64,000 nt of DNA from Pholiota molesta (Eukaryota > Basidiomycota > Agaricomycetes > Agaricales > Strophariaceae): positions 434,001 to 498,000 of the forward strand of contig JACGCK010000017.1 in assembly GCA_014925825.1 (NCBI GenBank), in the 5' to 3' direction. A program made the position numbers and the translations under genes. Positions 21,385 through 32,193 of the stretch are shown here, one piece after another (position 1 is the stretch's first letter; the number at the start of each line of letters is the position of its first letter). Below the pieces are notes generated by a model. The model was not told where the DNA came from and made no database searches. It saw nothing but the letters and a program-made list of their open reading frames with translations.

Positions 21385-23298
21385 TCAAAGATCCTCCCAG
21401 CCTGTCTCCAACCCCTCCCGCACTCTCCAGCCACAAGCATCGTCGCCGCCTAACCACCTGCTGACACGTGCCGCATCCTCGCGTTCTCCATTCTCGTCCA
21501 GAACTCCCATGTCGCCTTGGCCATGAAGGGCTAAGACGGCCCAACCAATAATCATCATGCCAGGAGGGCGCTGCTCGCCGTTGCTCTCCAACGCTCTCAC
21601 TATATCCTTCAAAGTCGACGCGATAACACGTTGATCGGGCATCGACGCGCGCTCGATGATGGCGATCGGTGTGTTGAGCGGATACGCGCGTCCGTCGCGG
21701 CGACCGGAATGCGCGTCGTCTACAAGTGCATGGATGACTTGCTGTATGCGCGCTACGCCCATCAGGATGACGACAGTCCTCCCGCGCTCGTACCCGGGTA
21801 ACTGGACGTCCTTTCCTTGCCGGCCCACGCCCGTGCACACGATCAGCGACTCGGCGACCCCGCGCTGCGTGACCGGTATCCCAGCGAACGTCGGCGCCGC
21901 GAGTGCGGAGCTGACGCCAGGGATCACCAGCGGCTCGAACCCATGCGCGCGGAAGTATAGCACCTCTTCGCCCGCGCGTCCGTATACCACCGGGTCGCCT
22001 TGCTTGAGCTGCGCACACACCCACGAATAGCCATGAGAAGCGTCAGCACAAAACGAGTTAAATAACGGCGATTAAGGATAACGTACGCGGACCACGGTCA
22101 AGCCTTGTTTCGCAGCGGCGACAGCTGCTTCCATCATCTCGATTTGTGCGCCCTCTGCGTTGCCGGGAAATTTTCGCGCAATGCGGACCTCCACATGCTT
22201 CGGTATGAGAGCTAGGACCGCAGCAGGGACAAGCTTGTCAGACAGCACGAGATCGGCGTGTCGTGTGAGTGCGGTGTGGGTGGCGATGGTGAGGAGGGAA
22301 GGATGGCCTGGGCCTGAGCCTACTAATAGGATGCGGCCTACTTTTGGGAACGGCGGGAAATGCAAAGAGGGCGTTTGGGCTTGGGAAGTCTGAAGCTGAT
22401 TTATCGCGCTACCCAGGGAAAGTGGATTGGCGTCTGTGAATACGTCTTGCATCTCGGCCTCTGACATGGATGCGAGTTTTGAGATGGGCCAATATTCGCT
22501 GACTTGCGCGACCCATTTGATACGCCGCATTCGCGCCTCTGCGGCGCTTTCAGAGTTGCTTCGAGACGGGACAGGTCGATTAGGCGTCAAGACAGCACCC
22601 TCTTCGCAAATTTCTTCGTCTTCTAGACTATCTTCGAGACGTGTTTCCGATGCACCTGGGCCATCCTTTGCCATGCCACGCATCTGACCGACTTTCTCCA
22701 CAGCTGCGCCCACCTCTCGCGGAAGTTTAGACACGATCTCTCGGCGCAGACGGCCTGCCATGCGACAGCCAAGGCCATTGGTGGTCACTCCAATCTGAAG
22801 TGGTGTCTTTTCGCCTGTTTCGTGGTGTTCGAATCGATGCGACGACGTGAAGGAAAAATCGCAGAGGTCGGCCATATCCGTCGTGTTCACTGGAATGTTG
22901 CGAGCGTGGAGGACGTTGTAGATCTGCGTGGCAGATGCATGGCTGCGTCTCTGTAGCCCAGATAGTGTATCGGTGATAGCTGCCAGAGTAATGTTCGGAG
23001 TCGTCTTCAGGAACGCTTCGAGACGATCCGCTTCACTGTTGGACGCCGACGAGCTGGGCAGGTCTTCCCAGTTGATAAATTGGACTTGTCGCTGATGCAC
23101 ACGATATTGAAGTTCATCGCAAGCAGATTCGACGCCCCCTTTTGCCAATACGATGACCGCAGAATCTGCTTCTAATGCAGCAAAAGCTCGAGATGCGGCA
23201 AGGGTGCCAGAACCGATGATCAAGGTGGTCTTGTTTTGGAGTCTGAAAGAGACGATAAGAGAGGCGCCTCCCTTGGGCGACGAGTAGTGTTCCAGCAT
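21385..23298 (-). CDS. MET1: siroheme synthase: Met8-like N domain fused to uroporphyrinogen-III C-methyltransferase
   Basis: Two exons, complement(21385..22008, 22087..23298), encode 611 residues. The N-terminal third has a Rossmann start, TTLIIGSGTLAASRAFAALEAD, as in precorrin-2 dehydrogenase/ferrochelatase (Met8/CysG N domain). The C-terminal half is the SUMT fold: GRILLVGSGPGHPSLLTIAT and LVLSDKLV near residues 350-385, then LKQGDPVVYGRAGEE right after the intron, PGVSSALAAPTFAGIPVT, and a final IIGWAVLAL. It methylates uroporphyrinogen III with S-adenosylmethionine on the way to siroheme, the cofactor of sulfite and nitrite reductases, in the cytosol. The middle (about 215-300) is a low-complexity acidic linker. 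Fungal MET1 proteins share this two-part layout. Whether the N domain is catalytically active cannot be told from sequence alone. Confidence 0.9.
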
Positions 23299-23663
23299 AG
23301 CTTATGGATGTAGCCAAAGAAGGTGGATTCGTTCGCCGTCATCTTCGTCGTCGATGAGTAAAGCGTTGTCGTGCTCATGAGCAATTCAATTTTCAATTTT
23401 CCGGTCCGGTAAGCTGCTAACCACTTGGCAATTTCTATTTTGCATTATTTAACTACGTAATAAACGTGAGTACACGTGCACAAGTATTGTTAGCAAAAGT
23501 AACGGTCATGTGATTCAATTCAAAACCGTAACGCAAACACTCGCCAATTTGCTCGCCAACCTTCGCCAGCCCGACCACAACTCAATGCCAACTTCCAAGT
23601 CCTTTCTACATAAATTCCCAAGAGTCAAGTCTAGGACAGCCAACACTTGTAGAATCTGAGTCT
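23299..23663. promoter_or_regulatory. divergent intergenic region
   Basis: About 365 bases between divergent genes, carrying both promoters. No strong core element seen. Confidence 0.4.
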
Positions 23664-25571
23664 ATGGACCATTCAGGGACACAGCACATTGACATCGACG
23701 GACGCGACAACCATGAGGAATCTCTGTGGTGGTGTCGAGAAGAACGCGAAAAGAATAAGCGCCCAGGACCCGGAATGCTCCCACCACTTCTGGCAGAAAC
23801 TCTGCACCATCCTTACCATCCTCTGTATTCCGTCAACTTCATCTCATTTCCTCTTACACCCACTGTTCCTGGGGAACAAAATTCAACCAGTTCATCTATT
23901 CTTTCAGCTGCTACCAGCCCATCATTAGAGATTCAACCGCCCTCAGAGACTGAAACGAGGAATTCCGTGCCCCATCCAAATGCCTATTACTGTCCAACGG
24001 ACAATGGATGGGTTATCTTGAGTTGGAAATCATCTCATACTATACCGCCGCTTGCGCAAGCGTATTTAGACGTCGCAGAATTCCCTCTTCCAGACCTGAA
24101 ACGACGTAGAACTCCATCGTGTATCAGTCTCTTTGGCAAGACCTTGAATATGACTCATCACTTCCACAAATACGAGAAAGCAGTCGACGGTCGCAAACTG
24201 ACGCCGCCTGTCCGCGAGGATCAGTGGAAATCCTTCGAGAACGAAGATGATCTGGGGGGTGGGACACTCCTCGACCTGTACATGTGTTGCCAATGTTCAT
24301 TCTATTGCATGGCTTCCGGGATCATTCCAGGGGTTATTCCCAGAGACCTTATGGAAGAGCTTGTGCGCGACAGGACAGAAAATCCTCCCACTGGGAAGAC
24401 GGGTGCACAAGCAGTTGCTGATGCCATTGCAACGATCGCAATGTACGTACCGAAGTCGTATTTCCTCATTCTGCCGCTATGACCGACATGCATCTCAGGG
24501 CCATTGAGAATATATTGTGGAAAGGCGAAAGTCGTAAAATCTACGCCGCAAGTTCAACTTCATCATTCAAAAAGAAGGTAGATTGGAATTCAAATATGTG
24601 AGTTACCGTATATCTTATGTTATTCAACTTTTGGCTAATTACCTATAGAAAACACATTTTCGAGCTTTTGGAATTCGTAGAAGCCGATCATGGTATATTA
24701 ACGCCACCTAATTTGAGTACCCCAATAGGGAAGCTTATAAGGCGAAAGCTCATCCGTGCTTGGTTGGAGTTAAATGCATGGATTGCGGGCTATAAACGCG
24801 CGAATGGTAAATATCAAACCGTGATAATCTTTCGCTATGATGCTTATGCCCCTCTCTTAGCCATTCATTTCAACGATATGAAGAGCTCCAACGCCTACGT
24901 GCGGCTAGATAGCGCACTCGAAATGTACCGAATTGCCATCGGCGCTCACTCGAACCAAAGTCAGTTCCAGCCCACATAAGACTGCCTTAGACCCGCTAAC
25001 GAGTCCATCACCAGTCCCGCGAGGCGTCCTCTCAGACCCTATTCTGCATGCCGTCTGGCCCTCGGTTGGAACCTGGCACAGTCTCGGCCTAACCCTAACG
25101 TCGTTTTCCGGAGGTGTGCCCTATTCCACACGTCGCTATCGGATTGAACTGACCCTCCATTACCCGCGAAAAGACCTGTTTGCCTTCGCGTACCTCGCGC
25201 AATGTCGCTGCGACCCAGCGCGAACGCCACTGTACTTCACCCACCTGACCGATATCGTGAAGCAATTGGACGAATACGGACGCTGCCCAGCAGTACTGCA
25301 ACAGCTAGTCGTTCAAGAACAATCCAGGCACCGATTTACATATGAAGACCTCAGCACCGCGGCCACTTTCCTTGGATTCGGCGCAGACAATATCCTTGGC
25401 GTGGAGTACAACGAAGATACGCCAGAAGAGGTGGTCGAAAATGCTTGGAAGGACTGTGTCAAGCGGTCTTGGAGGGATCCACAACACGGTGCGCAGACCC
25501 AGCGCCTTGCTAATGATGCTTTCAGAGTGTTGTCCGAAATGCGAGGCAGCGCAGGAGCCAGCAAGGAATAG
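23664..25571 (+). CDS. Ubp2-like protein (RPT region) without a catalytic domain
   Basis: Five exons, 23664..24442, 24499..24597, 24649..24806, 24861..24924 and 24971..25571, encode 566 residues. Landmarks resemble the N-terminal, non-catalytic half of fungal ubiquitin hydrolase Ubp2: DLYMCCQCSFYCMASG, TGAQAVADAIATIAM, AIENILWKGESRKI, then a C-terminal repeat-like element (LSTAATFLGFGADNILGVEY...AWKDCVKRSWRDP...FRVLSEMRGS) matching the RPT repeats of that family. The Cys and His boxes of a USP protease are absent, and the gene stops right after the repeat. It could be a split paralogue or a truncated copy acting as a binding scaffold. Family assignment is by motif memory; moderate confidence. 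Splice sites are all GT-AG. Confidence 0.65.
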
Positions 25572-26202
25572 AAGGTCCAAAGGAGGATGATACGGCGATC
25601 CTTTGATGCGCGAAATGTTCTTGCCTGGCTGTAACTATTTTACTGTGGTGGGATTACTTGGACTTCCTGAAAGCCAAGCTCGGCCTTAGATGAATTCGTC
25701 CTCAGGCCATCATCGTATATCCTTCAATTCCATTGTAATAGTATAGAACATGCAACCCGAAAAATTGAATCTGTTCTATGTACATTGTGCAAGTCAACAC
25801 AACGAAAGTCCAGAGAAAAGAAATGCCTGTAGTCAAGTAGTGTAGAGCTGGGGTAATCGGATTTTTAGAACGTGAAAGTCATGATATGCAGCGTTGACTG
25901 ACTGACTCTAATAAAGTCGCGCGCAGTCGTAAAACCATAGAAAATGAGTGAAGGTGGGGTATGAAAAAGGTCCATATAAAGAGAGGCACGTCAAATAGGA
26001 ACAGAGTTGACCGAGGGAGAGAGAGGGGAGAGGAGAGAAGCCAATGAAAGCGAAGCATCAAAACTACATCAAGAGAACACGGAAAACCTGCAAAGAATGG
26101 AGCCAAAGCGACAAAGAGAGCATTGAGCAATGAAGAAATGAAATAAATGAAAAACAGCACATGAAAAGAGAGGGAGCTGACTCGTTCGAGGGGGCAAGTT
26201 TA
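25572..26202. other. intergenic, convergent 3' ends
   Basis: About 630 bases between convergent genes. The hydrophobic minus-strand frame at 25879-26160 lies immediately downstream of the Lam gene and is probably untranslated sequence. Confidence 0.5.
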
Positions 26203-29200
26203 TCAGTCCAATGCATCGAGCTGCTCAAATGCGGCCAGACTCTCTCTTATGGCTTTCACCCTTTGTTCGACCAGGTCGAGAGTTTTATGCAGGTTTGCGA
26301 CATCCTCCTGCCACGTTTTGAGGTCGAGTTTTCCGTCGGTGGCCAGTGAAGGCGCTGGCGGTACAACCACCTCCTGAGCGTTGACAGCTGAAGGAACAAC
26401 CGGTGTAGGTAGTGACATGTCTGAGTGGCCAGCAGGATGCACCACACTATCCGCAACGCGCGCGACCTCGCGCTTCCCCGCCTCCAGCTCGTCCCACAGC
26501 GCCGTCACAATACTGTGCACCCACTTCTCGCGCTCCTCCAGCTTGCGCGTCTCGAGCTTGCGCTCCGCCTCGACGCGCGTCGACCCCATGCGCATGAGTG
26601 TCCACAGGTTGCTCAGCACGAGGAGGACGATGACGAACCAGAGGATCGTCGTGCTCGTGCTCTGGTCCCACGCGTCGCGGATGAGCTCCAGCGCGCCTTT
26701 CGCGCTGCGCATGCCGACTTGGAACGCGCCGTCGAAGGTGTCGTACGCCCACTGGAGCCCGCGCGCATTGCGCTCGCGCTCGCGCCGCTTGAGCAGCTCT
26801 TCCGTAGGCTCCTTTTCGCCTGCGGATACCGCGGGCGCGCCTGGCACTGCTGGAAATGCGGCAACCACCTCTGGCAAGGCTTCGACAATGACAGCGTCCA
26901 TGCCTTCTGGGAGGAATTCGGACTTGTGTTCTTGGATATACGCCCGCATAGCTTTTTCGAGCTCGTTGTGGTATACTTTTTGGCCATCAATAGCTGAGCG
27001 TTCAATGATGCCTGTCAGAGCAAAAAAAGTTAACAAGTTGCATATATAAAGACAGATAAAGATCGAAGAAAAAAAGGTGTTGAACAAACGCAAACGCCGG
27101 CGACTGCCAAGGCACATAAAACGCACCTTTGATAAAACTCCGCCCCGTCCACTCCACCTGCGTCGTCACCAGCACCTTCGAGCTGATCGCGCTCGCCCAC
27201 ATGATGCACGTCCGCGTCTTCACCGAAAACACGCCGCCGCTCGGCACGTCCGGCGTGCGCGTCGTCGTCACCGTCGTGATGTACTGGTCGAAGTCGAGGT
27301 GCGCCATTTCGTCTTTGATCTCGCACTTGGTCTGCTTGGGGCCGAGCGAGCCGTTCAGCGGCTTGATGTAGGACATGTTGCGCGTGAGGAGCTTGGAGGC
27401 GGGGTTGACGGGTGCCCAGTCGGACATCTGGATGTCTGGTCAGATGAACATGCAAAGAAGGGTAAGATTTAGTCAAAGACAGGGCGAAAACAGAGAGGGC
27501 TAAAGAACGCACCGAGCAACTTCTGGTTCCCCACCATGAAATCCTTGATAAACCCACTCGCAAACATCAGATTATGGATCTTCTCCGGCGTCCCCGGAAT
27601 CACCACCTCCATCGCCGTCTCCGAATAATGCTTGCCCTCGCGCCCACACACGCACTGCGTCGCCTGCTTCGCCACCGCCACCGCCGCGCCCGGCGCCTGC
27701 CCCGCGCCCGCGCCGCCGGCCGCCGCCACCACGCCCGCCGCGATGCTCCCCGGCCCGCCGCCGTTCACGCCCGGCAGCCCCTCGGCCGACGTGCGCCCGC
27801 TCGACACGACGCTCACGCCGTCCTCGCCGCCGGGGCGCGCGAGCCGCCAGATGTTGTAGATGACGTCGAACGTCGTGTCGCGCGAGAGGAAGGAGGCGAA
27901 GGTGTATTTCGCCTGCCGCGTGGTGAGCTGGATCGCGTTGGGGATGAAGAGCGCGGTCATCTTCTTTTCGAGCGACGTGATCTCGTAGATCGGGATGGAG
28001 AGCTGGCCGAGGACGGAGGGGGAGAAAGAGGGGGGTTGGTTAGCATCGGTTTTGAGAGGGGCGAGAGAAACAGCAGGAGAGAGTTCGGGAGGGCAAAGAG
28101 GCGAATGCATGGAATGTTAGTAGACTAATGAGGGCAGAAAGCCCCCAAAGAATGTAATGGTAAGTGGGCTGAGGAAGAAGGCTGGTCTCCTAAAGAATGA
28201 GACAAAGCAGTCATTTCAAAAAGGCCTAAAACCCTAACATGCGTCGGTCTTGCATGTCATCATCATGCGGCGTTTTAGGTAAAGAATAGCCAATTATAGT
28301 CACCAAAATATGAATGAACAACAGGCAGACAGGCAACAATACGATGAAAGGCAGTGTTTCCACAGGATGAAACAAAGACCAGTCGAATATGAAGGAGCGA
28401 ACATGTTATAAAAGCTAATGACAGAATAAAAAGGGAGGGTATGGGCTTTGGAAGACTCACGTCGGTTATCCAGCCAAATATGTTCGCATGGAAGCATATA
28501 TGGTTCTCCGAGATGTATATCCGCCCCTGGATGAGAATTTCGCGCTGCAACGCACATCCATAATCTGCAAACAACACGCGTCAGCTCATCATCCTGTGAT
28601 ACACGTAATACACGAGGTCGTTCCAGTATAACGCCCTGCCGACACTCACCCTCAATCAAATAATCGCCCTCCGGCACCGTAGGGAACAGCTCATGGAAGT
28701 CCGCATTCCGCTTATTGCTCGCCACCGCGAACCCCGTCACCGGGATATCGTCCTCGCCCATCAGCCCGTCGATATCGCTCCCGCTCCCGCTCTCGTCCTC
28801 GTCCGAGCTCCCGTCGTCCAGCAGGTCCAGGCCGCTGTAGTAGTCCGCGCGCACGACGGACTCGCCGTCCCCGCCCACGCTCGCGTGAGCGTGCTGCTCG
28901 GACCCCGCCCCGTCCGAGTGCGCCGCGGACGGCCGACGCGAGCGCCGCCCCGCGCTCCCGTGCGACGACTTGCGCGACGCGACGGAGCGCGGGCTCGCCA
29001 GCTCCGCCGCGCTGCCGAGGTCCGCGCTGCGCGCCTTCCCGTGGCTCCGCTGGCTGACGCTGCTCTGCGCGGGCGAGCGCGACAGGTACGGCTGCTTGTC
29101 CTTGTCTGAGCCCTTCGACGACCCGGGGCTGAGCACCGGCGGCGGGCCCCCGATCTGCGCGTGCTGCGCGGCGGAGAGCGACGGGTTCGCCATCGCGAGG

Positions 29201-30222
29201 CCGGACGCGGCGATCGCGGACGCGAGGCCCGTGGGCTTGCGCGTCGTCGAGCGCTTCCACGGGCGCTTGCTGCCCTTGCTGTCGGGCGCGGCGAGCGTCG
29301 CGCTGGTGTTCTCGCGCGCCACGGGGGGCATCGCGCCGCCGTTCGGGAGCGGCGGCACGGGCGGGGCCCCGTTCGCGGTGGTGGGCGTGCTGGCGGGGAA
29401 CTTGATCTCGGTGGGGGATTCGACGACGGGGCGGTGCGTCACGGCGCCGTTGTCGCTGGCCTCAGGGGGCGCGGTCGCCGCCCGGGCGTGGTGGGAGGGG
29501 GAGTTGACGTTGATGTCGGGAGGGGCGTTTTTCCTGCTGTTGATGGATTTGTTGGAAGACTGTTTGCGGATTTGATACGGCCCAGGGGCTAGTGAGTTGG
29601 ACATGGCAGCGGTGTTGGTATTAGTAGTAGGTGCTGCGGTTGGCTTGTTGGCGAATGGAGTAGGAGTTGGCGTGGTGGGGGAATGAACTTCAGGTGCTGC
29701 GGTAGTCGGTGGTGCTGCTGCAGGGGTAGTCGTGCCTGTGTTGGCAGATTCCGCAGTGCCGTTCAGACTGCTCTTGTCGTCCTCGTCTTCCGAATCCGAG
29801 AGGTCGGCGTTGTACGCAAGGGGGCTCGGGGGCACGATGGTGACGTTCGGCTGGGTGCTGAAGGTCTCGATGCTCTCGATGCTCTTGCGCAGACTGACAC
29901 GCTCTCTGCTGAGGCTCCTGCTGCGATTCTGACCCTTGCTCTTCTTGCCGAGGCTCTTCGTCCCGTTGCTGAGGGTGGTGATGATGCTGGGGACGCGGCT
30001 GTCCGCAGAGAACTGCGAAGTGCTCTGGCGCGAGATGCTCGACTGCGTCGGGGTGGTGGGGGAGGAGACGGCGGAGGCGGACTGGGAGCGGTTGCGCTGC
30101 TGCTGGAAGGCGCTGCCGTGGGTGTCAACAACGGTGTCGGAGGAGGAAGAGACCCGTTCGCGGGCGGGTTCGCGGTTGTTGTTGGCGACTTTGACGAGTT
30201 TCTGAAAGAAATTGGGGGCCAT
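26203..30222 (-). CDS. Lam/Ltc1-type sterol-transfer protein (GRAM, VASt, membrane anchor)
   Basis: Five exons, complement(26203..27011, 27127..27435, 27513..28002, 28461..28564, 28650..30222), encode 1094 residues. The first 510 residues are Ser/Thr/Pro-rich and probably disordered with many basic patches. A GRAM domain follows (about 515-620: FHELFPTVPEGDYLIE, GRIYISENHICFHANIFGW, IPNAIQLTTRQAKYTF). The VASt sterol-binding domain comes next (about 690-840: SETAMEVVIPGTPEKIHNL, NPASKLLTRNMSYIKPLNG, CIMWASAISSKVLVTTQVEW). One membrane helix near 950-968 (TTILWFVIVLLVLSNLW) precedes a short coiled C terminus. Yeast Lam proteins sit at ER-plasma membrane contacts and move ergosterol. Intron 2, inside the GRAM domain, is 458 bases, far longer than its neighbours. 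Confidence 0.9.
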
Positions 30223-31224
30223 AAACGCCAGGCGTCCCTGGCTCTGATGCTATCAATGCACTACGACGGCTACCCTGTCACAGAGGAATATCGGTCGATT
30301 ATCCTCTGCTCGCTAGCGCATGCGAAAGTAAAAGGTAATGTCGCGCTGAGGGATATTGACATGAGCTGCCAGGTCGTGTGATAACCATTACACAGCCTTA
30401 CTCACGCGTGCGTCCCAGCGACTCTCCAAATAACTCGAATCCTGGTGGGCGATGTCGATGGCGATGAGCGCAGTCTGTGATGGCAGAAAGGAAGATGTGG
30501 ACAATGGACGCCGCCGGCGCACTTGGTAAAAACGTGGCATTTGTTTTGATACCATCGCCCGGCCTCGAGGCCTTGTTGCCTCGTATCCTTTTTTGTCAAC
30601 CATCTCCGAGAGTTTGTTCTCCATAGTAACCTACCATAGGTATCTTCATAAGCTACTTTTTACGGACTGTATTTCACACATTTCACAGTGTTCCATGGGA
30701 TTGTACAGCTACAAGATAGAGAATACAATGGAATTCATTTGTAAAGTTTTCGCAAGCTTTCCAAAGACTTGTGACTCTCAAATTCCTCGCGTAGGATTCC
30801 AGCTCAACAAACCCTTGTAATGATCACTTGCATTCTAATGGATTCTATTATAGAACTGCCTTGCAAACGTTAGAAGTGTTCCGAGCATTTTATGACATTC
30901 TGATAGAGCTTCTATTACCCAACGTTTGTGACCAGTGCATGGGAGCTTAGCAGAATTCATAGGATTCCTTCACCTAGTGTAGAGGGCGCTTTTTTGGCGA
31001 CGATACCGCCATACTGTGTCAAGGCTCTAATAGTACAAAAAGCATGGCCTTCGTGACTTGAGTAGAGAAAATAAGTTATATGCGATTGTTGTTTCGTGGG
31101 ATGTCGTAGATATCATGATGCTATGTACATGTTGGTATAGAGAGTATAAAGGTAATATATAAAAGCGGTCGTAAAATCCAAAATCACAGCACAAACGAAG
31201 GAGAGCGAAAAAAAAACACACAGC
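30223..31224. other. intergenic region with a dispersed repeat
   Basis: About 1 kb. It contains the Lam promoter at its left and a repeat copy at 30691-31003. No coding gene. Confidence 0.5.
30691..31003 (+). repeat. dispersed repeat, copy 1 of 2
   Basis: A segment of about 313 bases starting TTCCATGGGATTGTACAGCT and ending ...GAGGGCGCTTTTTTGGCGACG. It recurs in the same orientation at 59958-60283, about nine bases in ten alike by eye. No terminal inverted repeats, poly-A tail, tRNA-like promoter boxes or coding frame is seen, so its class (SINE-like, LTR piece, other) is open. Confidence 0.85.
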
Positions 31225-32161
31225 TCAATAATTCTTCCAAAGTGACTTCAAATTCGACGGAGTCCACTTCACACCCAGATCCTGCTCCCCCTCCTCCCTC
31301 ACATTATTCTCCTTAATCACCTTCAGAAACACGCTCTCCAACGACCCCCTCTCCACTGTATACTCCACCTCGCCGTCAAACCCACCGCCATATTCCGCCA
31401 GGGTCTTGAACAGCGCCGCCAGCGAATACCCAGCGGTGATCGGCACCTCGAACCGCGTCGCGACGTCGTCCGCCATGCGCGACCCGGGGATGAGGTGCAT
31501 GAGGTGCCGCGCTTTGACCACCTCGCCCCGCGTCCGGCACACGAATTGCACTTCATACGTCCCATACCGCGCGGCCAGCGAGGCCGTGGTGCCAAGCGCC
31601 AGGATACGCTTGGCGAGGATGCCAACGTTGGTGGCTAAAGCAGCCGCCTCCTCCATCGAATCTACGCAGAAAGCGAAATCAATAAGAATCGTGAATCGGA
31701 TAACAAAGAGGCGCGACTTACGAGTGGTAATCACAATCGCCTTCCCGACGCCCACCCGCCGCAGCGTGTCCCACATCTCGCGCTTCATCCGCGGATCGAC
31801 GCCCGTCGAGAACTCGTCAATCAGCACCACCGCCGGGTTGCCCAGTAGCGCAATCGCCAGCGCCAGCTTCCTCTGATTCCCGCCGGACAGCCTATTCGCC
31901 AGCCTTTCCGCGTAGCCAGCCAGCCCCGTCCCTTCCAGCACCGCGTGCACGCTGTCGTCCAGCTCCGGCCCGCGCGCCAGGCCCTTCAATCGCCCGTACA
32001 CGTAGAGGTGCTCGCGCACGGTGAGCTGGTCGTCGATCGCCGTGAACTGCGGGCACACGCCGAGCGCCATGCGCGCGCGCCGCGGGTGCGTGACGATGGA
32101 CGAGCCGTCGATGAAGACGTCCCCGGTGTCCGGCACGACGTCGCCGCGGATGATGTTGAAC

Positions 32162-32193
<32 letters not shown>

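Noticed and set aside
21107..22024. 305-codon frame on the minus strand beside siroheme synthase
   Set aside because: Same strand but shifted frame over the real second exon; Arg-rich shadow without motifs.
28003..28460. Intronic C/D-box small nucleolar RNA
   Set aside because: An ATGATGA-like box is present but no CTGA box follows at a suitable distance.
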